The translations under genes were made by a program, and so were the position numbers. A DNA stretch of 64,000 nt, taken from Furcasterigmium furcatum. Lineage: Eukaryota; Ascomycota; Sordariomycetes; Glomerellales; Plectosphaerellaceae. The notes under the pieces were generated by a model. That model worked only from the letters and a program-made list of their open reading frames with translations. It searched no databases and had not been told where the DNA came from. Each line of letters starts with the position of its first letter. Position 1 is the stretch's first letter. Shown here piece by piece: positions 1 through 11,581 of this stretch. The stretch is taken from assembly GCA_001599815.1 (NCBI GenBank), contig BCIA01000004.1, forward strand, positions 1,242,862-1,306,861, read 5' to 3'.

Positions 1-1207
1 CTTGACGGCGGCGTCCAGGCCGATGCGATTGTTGATGAGGAACCCGAGGCGATCCCGGGCACTGACGCACATCTCGTCGAAGATATCGCCATGGGCGGCG
101 ACTGCAGCGACGACATGGCTCACCACTTGGTCAACGCCGATGTACATCAAATCGACCCCTTCGTCGCCGGGGAAAACAACGACTGGGCGCTCGACCCATC
201 TCTGCGTGATGGCTCGTCTCTGATGGATGCCAACGCGGAGCTCGAGACACCAAGGCCAGAGACCCTCTGGATCCCATTTCCACAGTTCCAACAGCAGCAC
301 CGAGGCCAGTTCACCCAGAGACGCCCCATCGCGAGATCACGTAGGGCAACTCCCAAGGCAAGACGGGGAACGACACCGAGCGTGAACACGCAAGATGTCC
401 ATCCTGGCCTTTTCGGCTCTTTAGAGAGTTTCGACGACCTGTTCGGTGCCTGCATCGGCCAATACTTCCCGCCAATGAGTCCGACATTCTTCCCATCGAT
501 GACCTTCCCCACGCTCCTAGGTGACGAGGCCGTCCGCTCAATCATAGAACGGGCTAAAGAGAACCCCCACTCAGTAGGGCCTCCGACGCTGGAAGACTTC
601 TTGTTCGACAACCCGCGCAACACGCTGTCAACCGATCTGAAAAACTACCTCACGCCCGTCCGGCAAGCAAGGAAGGTTTCCGAGTTCCTGGCCACGTACT
701 GGCTCATCTACCTTTTTTTCAGAGTGAGAATCCCCTCCTCATCGTCCCCCAAGTCCACGCGTCATACTAACAGGTTTCTTCAGTGGCAAGTTCTGCAGAC
801 AGACGAAACCTACAACGCGCTCCCGCCATGGTTCAGACCGACCATGTTGCAGCTCTCAGTCGTGCACCCTGCGTCTGCCGATTTGATCGCCTGGTAAGAC
901 TCTTCCACCAACACACTTATTTGGCACATAACTTATTCCCCCAAGGCCCGAAATCCGGGAAGGCCTCGTTGAAATGGCACTCGCAAGCGAAGATTCGGAT
1001 CACGACATCATGACAGTCACCACAGACATCGGCCGCTTCCTCACCGTCGACATCAAAGCCAGCGACGGCGATCTCTGGGGACGGTCACAGCAGCAGATCG
1101 CCGCGGAGATCATGAATCTCGCCAACTGGAAGCTCGAAAAGGGCTTCTTCGAGAGATACCCTCAGTGGAGGGGCCTGGCAGCACGTCAATCCGCGAGCGT
1201 CTCGTGA
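1..1207 (+). CDS. DUF3425 (bZIP-like) transcription factor, 3' part
   Basis: This is the C-terminal part of a gene whose start lies left of the window. Exons are 1-723, 784-893 and 946-1207; both introns are GT-AG, and the first happens to be in frame. The last 150 or so residues carry the DUF3425 pattern found at the C-terminus of many fungal bZIP-like regulators: an aromatic-rich helix, then WQVLQTDETYNALPPWFRPT, then an acidic segment with GRFLTVDIKASDGDLWG and a C-terminal LANWKLEKGFFERYP. The DNA-binding basic region would be upstream and is not visible. The N-terminal visible stretch is acidic and low in order. The product is probably a nuclear regulator. It is convergent with the next gene. 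Family call is fairly sure; targets are unknown. Confidence 0.75.
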
Positions 1208-1278
1208 TGATCATGTCCTCGTCATGGTTGAATATCTATCTACCACTGCCTGAGAAATCATGGGCTATAGACGGCCCC

Positions 1279-2343
1279 TCACAGAGTGTACACGAGCTTC
1301 CCGCCGCTGACCTTACCCTCCTTGAGCTCCTGCAGGCCGACCAGCACGCCCTCCAGCCCCTCGCCGCCGCGGTTCTTGATCACCTTGATCGGCTTCACCT
1401 TGCCCTCGGCGTACAGCCCGCGGCTCAGCTCCCAGAAGGTCTTGGCGAACTCGTAGTCGGCCGGCACGGCCGGCGCAACGCCGAAGTACGTGAACTCCTC
1501 GCCGAACGCCGTGTAGTACAGCGTGTTCTTCGCGTCGATCTTGGCGTTGACGGCGGCGATCTGCTCGCGCGGCACGGGCAGCAGCGTGCCGAGGCGCCCG
1601 CCGGCCTCGGGGTCCATGGCGCGCGCGATGAAGACGCCCGACTGCTCGGTGGACTGGCAGTCCCAGGCGAGGCGGAGCTTGGAGCCGGTGAGCTCGCGGA
1701 TCTTCTCGGGCGAGGAGGGGTCGTTGTAGTCGAAGACGGCGTCGGCGCCGAGGGACTTGAGGTAGTCGAAGTTGTGCGGCGAGGCGGTCGTGATGACGGT
1801 CGCGCCCGAGAGCTTGGCGTACTGGATCCCCGAGATGCCCATGGCGGTGCTGCCGCCGTAGATGAGGATGGGGAAGGGCTCCTTCGCGGGCGCGGTGGGG
1901 AGGGGCAGCTGGAGGTGCTGGTAGAGACCCTGGCCGACGGTCGTGATGGCGATGCCGAGGGTGGCCGCCTCCTCGTCGGAGAGGTTGTCCGGCGTGCGGA
2001 TCTGGAGGTCGCCCTTGACGGCGATGTACTTGGCGAAGCTGCCGTCCGTCTCGCGGCACCCGTTGCTGCCGTTGACGGGTCCGCAGATGCGGTCGCCCTT
2101 CTTGAAGGCCTTGGTGACGGCCGGGCCGACCTCCTCGACGACGCCGGCGTAGTCGCAGCCGACCCAGATGCCGACGCAGGGGATCTTGTCGGCGAGGTCG
2201 ACGTGCTTCCAGTCGGTGGGGTTGATGGCCACGGCGGTCGTCTTAACGAGGACATAGTCGTCGGCCGGCAGCTTGGGGATCGGCACGTCGACGACGGCGG
2301 CCTTGCCGGCCTCGACGGTCTTGACTGCTTGGTTCTGTGACAT
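1279..2343 (-). CDS. MDR-superfamily enoyl reductase / zinc-type alcohol dehydrogenase-like protein
   Basis: Single-exon gene of 354 residues. The start is the ATG at 2343 (MSQNQAVKT); upstream in-frame codons are not ATG. It is a medium-chain dehydrogenase/reductase of the fungal trans-enoyl-reductase/ToxD-like group. The N-terminal GroES-like half has AVAINPTDWKHVDLA and GCDYAGVVEEVG. The Rossmann half has the nucleotide-binding run YGGSTAMGISGIQYAKLSG and ends GKVSGGKLVYTL. No structural-zinc cysteine cluster is seen, as usual for this NADPH-dependent subgroup. Such enzymes work with polyketide synthases or as stand-alone quinone/enone reductases; no PKS is in the window, so the substrate is open. 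A paralogue of the same subgroup lies at 57971-59153. Confidence 0.85.
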   Translation of the reverse strand: MSQNQAVKTVEAGKAAVVDVPIPKLPADDYVLVKTTAVAINPTDWKHVDLADKIPCVGIWVGCDYAGVVEEVGPAVTKAFKKGDRICGPVNGSNGCRETDGSFAKYIAVKGDLQIRTPDNLSDEEAATLGIAITTVGQGLYQHLQLPLPTAPAKEPFPILIYGGSTAMGISGIQYAKLSGATVITTASPHNFDYLKSLGADAVFDYNDPSSPEKIRELTGSKLRLAWDCQSTEQSGVFIARAMDPEAGGRLGTLLPVPREQIAAVNAKIDAKNTLYYTAFGEEFTYFGVAPAVPADYEFAKTFWELSRGLYAEGKVKPIKVIKNRGGEGLEGVLVGLQELKEGKVSGGKLVYTL

Positions 2344-2903
2344 GGTGGTTGTTGCGGATGAATGAGTGTCTTCAATTATCACTCAACTGTCTCAACTCAG
2401 GCCTCACACCCACCGCCGATTTTGAGTGAGGGGCAGCTCGGATTCAAATACTAGCAGCCAGCTCCACCATGGGCGATGAAATCATTCACTTGATTAGAAA
2501 TAGAGTCCACCGAGCCGCGGGATCTCGAGCTAAGTCGGCCCTAGATCTCGGACCTCCCCCGATTATGGGACCCTTAACGCCGAAAGTATTGGATCCCATG
2601 TCCTTAGCAGCAACTTAGCGGGAAATAATGGGAATAGTTTTCTCGGCATCCACGGGTGATGTCAGTGCTCGTTTCACGTGGGTTGCGGTCCATATCGTCC
2701 ACGAGGTGAAGTGAGGATAGACATGGCGAAGGAATCCAGATCCGAGTCAGAGAATAGATTCACTATCAGGCAGTCCTTACTAGAGTAATACCTCTAGCTC
2801 AACAGAACGCTGTTTCGAATTTTCAAAGTCATGATAGAGATATCTCAATTATCGGACCCTCAATCTGGACTCCGATCGAGTTGGTCCGCCATCAACAGGA
2901 CTA
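2344..2903. other. Intergenic region, 5' flank of the MDR gene
   Basis: About 560 bp between two genes transcribed leftward. It should hold the promoter of the MDR gene and the 3' UTR of the monooxygenase gene. No convincing ORF, repeat or RNA gene was seen. Confidence 0.5.
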
Positions 2904-4934
2904 TCAATGGTCAAACAAAGGCTTGTTGATGTACTCCGGGTCCAAATACCAAGCCACGTCCTGGCCCGACACTTCCGGCAACGTGAAGCCGTTACCCATG
3001 AACTCGAAGCGGTTCCGGCTTCGGTGGTCGATCTTGTAGTCCTCGAAGCGCGGGTTCTCCAGCAGCAGGCGCCAGTGGACGAGGGACCCTGGATACTGGG
3101 CCGTGATCTTCCCGCCCGGACGGCCCTGGTTATACCATGACCTGCACCCCGCGGACCAGACGCTGCAGTGACACGACATGATTAGCAGTGCCCTCCTCAC
3201 GCGGATGTCGGACAAGGGGAGGCTTACGTGCGCTTGAGCCACTCGTGCACGTGCTCGTTGTATTCCTCCACGGCTTCCTTCTTCACCTCCATAGAGCGGA
3301 TGTTCTCTGTCTGCATCTTGCGGATCGTCTTGCAGACATAGTTCTGCGCTGCCTCGAGGACCGTGACGAAGGAACCATGTCCAGCGGGGCAGTTGGGGCC
3401 GAGAGATCCAACTGAAGACGTGTTACTATCAACCGGTCTCTAGAGAGGCCGAGAAGCACTTACTCATGAAGTTGGGGAATCCGCTGGCCGCCACGGCCAT
3501 GTAGGCCGCCGGGTCGACAGACCACTCGTCTGCGAGAGAAACCCCGTTCCTACCGATAACAGGGAAGTACGGCTTGAAGCCGACATCGAAGCCCGTGGCG
3601 CAGATGATCACGTCTGCCTCCCACTCCCTTCCGTCCGAGGTGCGGAGGCCCTGCTCGGTGAACGACGCGATCTCGCCCTTGGCCAGCTCGACGTGAGGCT
3701 CGTGGAAGGACTCGAGGAAGCCCTCCGCGGGCCCGAGGCGGCGACACCCCATGGGGAAGTCGGGGACCATCCGCTCGACGAGCCTGGTGTCGTTCTTCAG
3801 GACCCTCAGCATGTGATCAGTGACGAAGCTGCGAGCCGCCTTCTGGTTCGGGTGCTCGGCGATGTTGTGCGGGAAGCTGGTGTTGATCTTGCGCTCGATG
3901 GCCTTTCTGTGCTCGAGGTAGGCTTTCGGGTTCTGGGCGAAGAACTGCTTCTGCTCCTCGGTGTCTATGTGGTATTCGGTCAGAAAGAGCCCCCTGTTGG
4001 TCGGGGAGGAGATCACTCACAGTCAAAGTTGCGTCCTAGATCGTCTGTGTAGCCCTCCATGGACAGACCGGGCCCGATCCATTGCGGCGTGCGGTAGAAT
4101 GAAATGACCTTCTTGGCTTCGTTCTTGATGGCCGGGACGATCTGGATCGCCGAAGCGCCGGATCCGATGACAATGACGGTCTTGTCCTTGAGGTCGATGC
4201 TGGTATCGTAGTCGGCAGAGTGAGTCATCTTTCCCTTGAAGGCCTCCCTGTTTGGGATGTCGGGCCACTTCCAGGTGTTGAGCACGCCGATGTTGGCGAC
4301 GAGAAAGTCGGCGCGGTCTTCGAACGTCCGGACGACTTCGGGGGCGCCATTGTCACCGGCGACTCTCGTCTCGGTCACGGTGAGCACCCACTCGGCCGTC
4401 TCCTCGTCCCACACGGTCTTGTCGACGTTGTGTAACAGCTTGATGTACTTGTCGAGGTATCCATTCTCCCGAGCGAAGGACTCGTAATACTCCTGGATCT
4501 CCGCGGCCGGGGAGTAGTATCGAGACCATGTCGGCTTCGGGGCGAAGGAGAACTGGTACGCTTGCGAAGGGACGTCGCAGCGGCATCCGGGGTACTTATT
4601 TGCGTACCATACGCCGCCGGGGCGGGCATAACCTATGACAGGGTGTAAGTATCGTGCCGCCACACGGTTGAGTGGCTTCAGGGGGGGACGCACGTTCATA
4701 AACGATGAGGTCGATCGAGTCTCCAAACTCCTTTTCCTTCTTGTAGCACATCATGATACCAGACGCGCCTGCGCCGATGCAGGCGACGCGCATCCTGCGC
4801 GGTGCCCAGAGGATGTGTTCCGAGACCTTGTAAGGCGCATGGCCATCTTGAAGGTCCAAGGGAGTGCCGCCGACACGGTTGTCGAACGTAATGTGGTAGT
4901 CAGCCGGAAGGGGAGATGACTCTGGGAGACCCAT
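2904..4934 (-). CDS. Baeyer-Villiger-type flavin monooxygenase
   Basis: Five exons (transcript order): 4934-4694, 4632-4021, 3964-3464, 3411-3228, 3162-2904, giving 598 residues. The first FAD-binding Rossmann motif is CIGAGASG near residue 55. The NADPH motif is VIVIGSGASA. Between them, FKGKMTHSADYD fits the Baeyer-Villiger fingerprint FxGxxxHxxx(W/Y)(P/D), with Tyr instead of the usual Trp. ATGFD and SLGPNCPAGHGSF complete the family pattern. Such enzymes insert oxygen next to a ketone to give esters or lactones. The gene is divergent from the MFS transporter at 5673 and may share its promoter. The third junction (4021/3964) was placed at a CATAG acceptor because it restores YTEEQK, typical of the family; a nearer CAACAG acceptor breaks the frame. 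Substrate unknown. Confidence 0.87.
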
Positions 4935-5672
4935 GGTGAAGCGATCGTGATCTTGGTTCTGGCAGATGTCGTCGTCAGTATGAGATGAGGAATCAACGGA
5001 GTCGTGTAGAGCAGATTGTCTCTTGGACCAGATTCACCCTGCTTTAATCCCAAGACATAGTCAGTTCTATCAGGCCACTCTTTCTGTCCACCCGAGGCCA
5101 GCCAGACTTTCTCGGGCATCCCCAGACGCGCGGGGAAGAATCCGGGGTTGTGGTAAGGGCCGGGACCGTGAAGGCAAGTCCATTGTCGAGATTATCTCCA
5201 CTCGTACCCTCCCCGGCTGCTGGTGTCGCCCGCGTGTTCCGTTTCCCCTCACTGACAGAGTCGGTCGAGTCAGCGCGGTGGGTGCGGGTCCAATGGTGAC
5301 TGACAAAGCGCGCCTCAGGGGCTAGCCCCTTTTTCATGGGACCTGGGTGGCCAACTGCCAAGGATCACGGACGAGGCGGCACCCTTGCGATGACGCTAAC
5401 CTGGAGCTGGCCTCCCGTCCCCCACGGGGTCTGGTGCTTGGCGGGAAACCATGCATTCTGCACCCTGCCAGCTCATCACTTGACGACGGGCTCTCAGTTC
5501 GGTGGCTGTCTCGAGCGTCGTGGGCAACACTCCAACAGCGCCAGCCATGTTACTCCTATTCAATCCTATAAGTTGAGTCAAGATCCCGCCAGCAAGGAAC
5601 CAAGCATTCGCACCAAAGCTTGCGCCGCTCTCCATCCAAACTTCCAACGTCACTGAACAAGCAGACAACAAG
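4935..5672. promoter_or_regulatory. Divergent promoter region, monooxygenase / MFS transporter
   Basis: 738 bp between two head-to-head genes. No copy of the ATGTGGGAC motif found in the 9.8-31.5 kb cluster is present, so this pair is probably not in that regulon. A CCTATAAG stretch about 100 bp before the transporter start could act as its TATA element. Confidence 0.4.
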
Positions 5673-7415
5673 ATGAAAGACACCAGCGAAGTCAAATCAA
5701 TGAACACCACCGAGCATGTCGAGCAGAACACCGCGAAGCAAGACACCGAAGATGCTGCCGCACGTCAGCTCGAGTACGAGCGCGGCCTAAGCTTCGCAAA
5801 GACCGTCCGTGTCTTCTGGAGGAGCACCCTCTGGATCCTCTACGGCCAGCTCATTGTCTTCGGCTACGGCATCGACGGTATTATCGCAGGATATCTGCTG
5901 GCCATTCCCAGATTCCGGTAAGAAAAGACTCCCCTGAGCCCACGGTGTGACATGCTTTGGCTGACGCCGTCGTGAATAGGCAGGACTACGGGGTCCTCCA
6001 CGGCGAAGGAGACGCCGCGACCTGGATCATCCCGGCCACCTGGCAGAGTCTCTACGGCGGTGTCTCCCAGCTCGCCGCCATTATCGGCGCCGTGGGCACC
6101 GGCTGGGTCGCCGACGAGATCGGCCGGCGCTACACCAACCTGCTCTCCTGCGCCATCTCCATCATCGGCGTCGGCCTGCAGTATCACTCGACTGCCGACG
6201 GATCCCTCGGCATGCTCACCGCCGGCAAGGCCGTCAACGGCCTCTCCATCGGCGCCTGGCTGGTCATTGGGCCCCTGTACGCCTCGGAGGTCTCTGCCCT
6301 GAAGCTCCGCGGGTGGCTGACCGGCATGACCAACATCGTCCAGTTCTCCGGAACGCTGTTGTTCACGGGCATCATCTACAAGCTCGGCCCCATGGACGTG
6401 GGCGAGGCCTACATCATCCCGCTCGCATGCCAGTGGATCGTGCCCGCCATCATCATCATGACGGTCTGGTTCTGGCCCGAGTCCCCCGTCTGGCTGGTCC
6501 GCGTGGGCCGCCGCGACGACGCGATCAAGTCTCTCGCACGCATCCACGGCAAGTCATCCGGCATCGACCGCGACGCTCTGCTCGCTGTGATCGAGCAGGG
6601 CGTCGAGCAGGAGCGCAGCCACGCGGAGAAGGACAACGCGACCTACGCCGAGTGCTTCGACAAGACAAACCGCTCCCGCACGCTCATCTGCATCTTCATC
6701 TACGGGTGTCAGTACCTGTCCGGGCTCATCTTCGTCCTCGGCTACCAGTCGTACTACTACCAGCTGGCCGGCTTCGACGCCACCTTCTCCTTCCTGCTGA
6801 GCATGATCAACAGCGCATCCATGTTCGTGGCCAACATCCTCTCGTGGCCGCTGCTGACCGTCGTCGGGCGCCGGCCCCTGATCGTCTGGGGACAGCTGGC
6901 CTGCTGCGTCACCCTCTTCATCGTCGGCGGCTTTTCCATCCCGGAGACGCGCACCATGTCCCTCGTGACCATCGCTTTCATGTTCGTCTGGGTAAGAAAT
7001 TCCTCACCATTAAAATGCACCGCGGAGCTGACAAGATCACCAGGGCTTCGCATACCAGAGCACCCTGGGCACCGTCGCGTGGACGGTCGTGGCCGAGATC
7101 CCCTCCTGGCGCCTGCGCTCCCGCACCCAGGGCCTGGCCAACATCGCCCTCTGCGGCGTGCAGTGGCTGGTCGGGTTCGTGTTCCCCTACATGTTCAACC
7201 CCGACGCCGGAGACCTGGGCGGCAAGGTCGGCTTCATCTTCGGGTTCACGACGTTTGTCGGGTTCGCCGGGTGCTGGCTCTGGCTGCCGGAGACTAAGGA
7301 CCGCACCGTTGTGGACTTGGACAGGCTGTACGCGGCGGGGATCAGTCCCCGGCACTTTGCGCGGACGAAGCTGGGCGAGGATGGTCAGGTGCCTCAGGAG
7401 GAGAAGCAGGCTTGA
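5673..7415 (+). CDS. MFS sugar porter (alpha-glucoside/hexose permease type)
   Basis: Exons 5673-5917, 5980-6991 and 7044-7415 give 542 residues. It is a 12-helix sugar-porter family protein of the plasma membrane. The loop 2-3 signature is GWVADEIGRRYTNLL. PESPVWLVRVGRRDDAI after helix 6 is the family PESPR(W/Y)L motif with Val replacing Arg. LLTVVGRRPLI marks the second half, and the last cytoplasmic signature PETKDRTVVDLDRLY is intact. The polar N-terminus is acidic with a Glu/Asp/Gln-rich lead, as in fungal maltose permeases. Transport of a sugar or sugar-like glycoside by proton symport is the family role. A second in-frame ATG (5700) is possible as the start. It may form a small unit with the divergent monooxygenase. 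Confidence 0.88.
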
Positions 7416-7677
7416 GCGAGTTTGGGTCTTCTAGGAGGACGGATATCGGGTTCAACGTAGTCTGGCAAAGGTGACCACAGCGTGTACCACCTGGGAGACT
7501 AGAGACATGTCTACTTTGAATTGAAATCAATGACAACTGCCTAGAAGTATACACTGGCCTGGATAAATCAGCGAAGTTTTAATAGTCCAATGGACATCAT
7601 TCAGCACGAGTCGACAGGTTGAACGCTAGATTTAGAAGTCAGCTGATCGTACTCAAACAAAACCTTTCGGGCTCAAC

Positions 7678-8472
7678 TCACTTATACTCCCAGCCGTCCA
7701 CAATGTTCTGCCCTCCATAGGTACAGCCGAGCTGCGACTTGAGGTACGCACTGCAGGCGGACTTGGTGACGTGCTTGCCCTCCTCGGCGGCGCGTCCAAA
7801 CTCCAGCTGAACGTTGTGGCCATCGGGAAGAGTCACACAACCAGCTCCCCTCCCCTTGCCATTCCAGTCGCCCTCCATCTGCTCGCAGAAGGCGTCGATC
7901 TCGGGACCCAGGGCGTCGCGCAGATGGGTCAGCTCAAAGGGGCCCTCGTGGCATTTCGCGTCCGTGTTGTCGGCGATGGACTTGTCGCCGTTGAGCTTGA
8001 ACGGCCGCCTGCATCCCGAGTGCGCGATGATTCCGGTGTTGCCGGCGTCGCCGCACCATTCATCGCCGTACACGTCGTACGTCCCGAGGCCGAAGCCGAA
8101 TTCGAACCCAATGTATCCATCGATAACGGGGGAGGCTTTGGTGACCCAGATCTCGAAGTCCATCAGATCATAGTCCACGATCTTGCTAGTGCCGAGGCAC
8201 TGCGCGTCCCTGACATAAACCTGGCGGAGGGCGCACTTCTCGTCCATGAGGAGGAAGACTTCAGAGGTTCCTGCCGGCCAGGACATGGAGACCATGAAGC
8301 CCACTGTCCAGGTACCATCGGGAGTGGGCTGGCACAGAACGGGCTTGTCGACAACATCGCCGAGATTGTATTGGCCTGCACCCCTGTTCCGCGGCGACAT
8401 AACGCAGACGTCTTTTGCGAGCGCAGCCAAAGCGAAGGCAAGGAGGCTGAAAGAAAAAATGGTGGAGCGCAT
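7678..8472 (-). CDS. Secreted cysteine-containing protein of unknown function
   Basis: Single exon, 264 residues. The first 19 residues (MRSTIFSFSLLAFALAALA) form a clear signal peptide with likely cleavage before KDVCVM. The mature protein is acidic and has about a dozen cysteines spread along its length, for example QCLG, EWCGDAGNTG, HSGCRRPF and CTYGGQNIVDGWEYK at the C-terminus, suggesting several disulfides and a folded extracellular protein. There is no GPI signal, no catalytic motif I recognise and no internal repeat. A TTATAA element lies about 150 bp upstream of the start. It may be an enzyme of an unrecognised family or a secreted effector-like protein. It is convergent with the MFS gene. 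Confidence 0.75.
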   Translation of the reverse strand: MRSTIFSFSLLAFALAALAKDVCVMSPRNRGAGQYNLGDVVDKPVLCQPTPDGTWTVGFMVSMSWPAGTSEVFLLMDEKCALRQVYVRDAQCLGTSKIVDYDLMDFEIWVTKASPVIDGYIGFEFGFGLGTYDVYGDEWCGDAGNTGIIAHSGCRRPFKLNGDKSIADNTDAKCHEGPFELTHLRDALGPEIDAFCEQMEGDWNGKGRGAGCVTLPDGHNVQLEFGRAAEEGKHVTKSACSAYLKSQLGCTYGGQNIVDGWEYK

Positions 8473-10166
8473 GATGGATGATGAGTTGATGAGTCGAGTG
8501 AGGTTTAGAGGAGAAAGTAGTGAATTGATATATGAAAGGGGATACTAGATGAGGGTTACTGAGCTGAGATGGTTGTGAATGGTTGAACAAGAGCCTTCCC
8601 TTGCCGCTGGCACAACAGTGACTTATAAACAAAACCAGCAAGTTACTGCTTTCTCGGAACGTTGCGGCATCCCGGGATAGACGCTACTTGGTGTTGGAGG
8701 CTGTGTCGAGGCTGACCATGGAGTTCCATCCCTGTGAGGCTGTGACGACAACGGGGCAAGAACCAAAGCTGCCCATTGGCCTTCTGCCTTGCGATCGATA
8801 TTGTTCTGTTCCAACAGCTTGGCGAAATGTCAGCGGGTTTACTAAGGGTTACTTCGGATCTGACCGCCAAGTCACGTCGTGAGGCGTTGGGTTCCCACCC
8901 CGATGAGCAACAGGCACAGTCTTGAGCATCTGATTGGCAACCTCCATCTCAGTCAATGCTCTTTGCTTTATCAGGATCTATATTTTGCCCTTGGCACTCT
9001 TGGCCTGGCTCTTAATCATTATGATTCATCGTGTAAGCCGCCGATCATTCAAGTCGCCGACGGCAGAGGTTCTGAGTTATTTGTTTCCGACGTCATTGAC
9101 TGACGCAGTCATCGGAGGGTTCAAAACCTGAATGCATCCTTAGGAGAAAGCTGCAGCAGCCCGTTGATTGCGATACCCGTAGAATGACCAGGCGGAGTGC
9201 AAGGACAGCCCGATCACCAGGTCGAGATATGCAAGGCAACTCCAGCTGCCTTCTGTTCGCGTGGTTGCTTCCTTGGATGAGAACTTGATTTGGTGAATAT
9301 CCTAGATTCTCAACAAGCAAGCGCCTAGCTCGGTTATTTCCGGCGGAAAAGAGCTCATTCCAGCTATATGGCGCCGGGATGGCTTCTTCTTTTCGATGCA
9401 GTGATGGCTTCACCTGACCACCGGTTCCCATAAGGCCAAGCATCGTCACGTCGATTGGAAACAACCAAAGGACGCCAGATGTTGCATCCGACGAACAGCA
9501 CCATACAAACAGGTTTTTGCCGCTGAGACGGTCAGGACGCCAGGATGGCGAGGTGGGCGGACGCGACGCACAAGTTTGGAGGCCGCCACATGGTCTCCGT
9601 ACAATCGCTTCAGAAGTTCTTCTCTTCTCGGGGTGCGCGAGACCCGACTCGTACCGCGGCGTTTGAGTATGTTGAGGGGGAGGATATGATGGCCGGGAAA
9701 TCATTTTCTTGGGTCCAACCCATCAAGCCGCCCTCAACAGCAGTACACGTCGCCGAGAGTGACCGTGAGGAGGGTGGAGGGTAAGTAGCTCTCTCATTGG
9801 TCTTGGATATGTAACTTACGATGTGGGACCCTGTGGCGGCGAGCGATTAAGGCATTGGACATCCATGAATGCCGCTTGACAGCGTCCCACATAACGTTAC
9901 TGCTCTGGTTGCCCGCTGGCCCGTCCATCCACCTCACTATGGGGACTCCGCACCGGCGTGAGGTACTCCAAGCGGAGTGGGACGCCGTGGGGTCGGCGAC
10001 AGCCCAAATGCATTCTCAAAAGTCTCGGGCCCAGGCCAGTACTGACCCAGCCCTGTCAGCTCCTGAGAAGATTAACCAAAAAACGCTTGGTCCCTTTGAC
10101 GTCGTAACCCTGACTGTGCGTGACACCGACCTCCACACCAACAAACATTGTCGCGACACACCAACC
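8473..10166. other. Long intergenic region with promoter elements only
   Basis: 1.7 kb between the secreted-protein gene and the FAD monooxygenase. Several ORFs of 60-200 codons occur on both strands, but none has a domain, a splice context or convincing protein-like composition. The right end (9821-9892) carries the paired cluster motif described separately. Confidence 0.5.
9821..9892. promoter_or_regulatory. Paired ATGTGGGAC sites upstream of the FAD monooxygenase
   Basis: ATGTGGGAC on the plus strand at 9821-9829 and its reverse complement at 9884-9892, 275-345 bp before the ATG at 10167. First of seven such pairs; the candidate binder is the C2H2 regulator at 16844. Confidence 0.65.
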
Positions 10167-11581
10167 ATGGCCGACTATCGTGACCTCAGGGTCTCCATCA
10201 TTGGAGCCGGTAGGTTTCTCAATGGTCCTCTGTCTCATAGGACTTCTTTCTGACCAACCGGTGCTCAGGAATGGGCGGCCTTACGGCGGCCCTCTGCTTC
10301 GCCCGCAAGGGCTTCAAGTCCGTCGACGTATACGAGAGGGCGCCCGCCCTGGGCTTCGTGGGCGCCGGCATCCAGATTGCACCGAACCTGATCCGCGTTC
10401 TCGATAGGTTGGGGATCTGGGAAAAGTCTTCCCTCAACAAGGAGGCCACCAACGTCAGCGAGGTCTTCGTGTACGACGGGGCATCAAGCCGCGAGCTGGC
10501 CCACGTGCCCATGGCGGATGTCCACGAGAAATACGGTTACTCACACCACGCCGGGCATCGCGCCTCGCTCGCCGGCGTCATTTACGAGGCAGCAAAAGCG
10601 GAACCCAACGTGCACTTCCACTTTGGAACCGCCCTTCTGGAGGTCACCTCATTCGGCCCCGGTACTGTCCAATTCGTGGTTGAGAACGGCGACAAAGGCG
10701 ACCAGCAGACCATATCGACAGACGTGCTCATCGGCGCCGACGGTATCAAGTCTGCGGTTCGCGACTCGATGCTGGCCAGTCTCGGCCTGACCGCCGAGGT
10801 CGAGGAGACGGGCACCGCAGCCTACCGGATCCTGCTCGACCGCGAGAAGATGGAGTCGCACGCCGACCTCCTAGAACTGATCGAGAGCAACGCCGTGCGG
10901 CGGTGGATCGGCGAAAAGCGTCACATCATCGCGTATCCCATCCACAACCACACCATCTACAACATCGCCACCGCCCAGCCCGACGTCAACTTCGCCGGCC
11001 CGACCAATGCCGACTGGACGAACAAGGGGGACAAGTCCGCCATGAAGGCCGTGTACGCGGACTTCTGCCCCCTCGTGCAGAAGCTTCTCGACCTGGTCCC
11101 GGAGGGCGACGTCGTCGAGTGGCGCCTCCGGACACACAAGCCCCTGCCCACCTGGACCAGGGGCGCCGTCGCGCTTCTCGGCGACGCGTGCCACCCAACC
11201 CTGCCGCACCTTTCCCAAGGTGCCGCCATGGCTATCGAGGACGCGGCATCCCTCGCCGAGGTGGTGTCTCTCGCGCCGGGCGGCGGAGCAGATAGAGGTG
11301 CCGTGGCAAGGGCCCTCAAGGTCTACGAACGGCTTAGGAAGCCCCGAACAACGGAGCTTGTAGACCTGGCTTCTGCGTCTGCACGCACCCTTCACCTGGG
11401 TGGTGGGAAGGCTAAGGAGGAGAGGGACCGTCAGTTTGAAGCGGCGAAAAACAACGGTGCTCCCATCCCGGACAAGTGGGCGAGTCCCGAGGTGCAGAAG
11501 ATGATATTTGAGTACGACTGCGTCAAGGACGCGCACGATAGGTTTGGAAGCTTCTTTTCCTCCGAGAGGTCGAGCCTGTGA
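10167..11581 (+). CDS. FAD-dependent aromatic monooxygenase (salicylate hydroxylase type)
   Basis: Exons 10167-10209 and 10269-11581 give 451 residues; the small first exon MADYRDLRVSIIGA joins GMGGLTAALCFARKG to complete the FAD Rossmann motif GxGxxG. The second FAD/NADPH motif is VLIGADGIKSAVRDS (DG motif), and the third is LLGDACHPTLPHLSQGAAMA (GD motif). This is group A flavoprotein hydroxylase architecture, as in salicylate 1-, 3-hydroxybenzoate 6- and 6-hydroxynicotinate 3-monooxygenases. They add an OH to an aromatic acid, sometimes with loss of the carboxylate. There is no signal or targeting peptide, so it is probably cytosolic. The paired cluster motif in its promoter places it in the aromatic regulon, plausibly at the first hydroxylation step. 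The exact substrate cannot be read from sequence. Confidence 0.88.

Noticed and set aside
1165..2340. 391-codon plus-strand ORF
   Set aside because: It is the antisense of the high-GC MDR gene; its Asp/Gly/Val/Leu-rich composition is a mirror artefact.
4406..4414. GTCCCACAC, a match to the motif consensus
   Set aside because: Inside the monooxygenase coding sequence, single and of the rarer G-variant; expected by chance.
9093..9704. 203-codon minus-strand ORF in the long intergenic region
   Set aside because: No domain, no ATG in good context, Pro/Ser/Arg-rich shadow-like composition.
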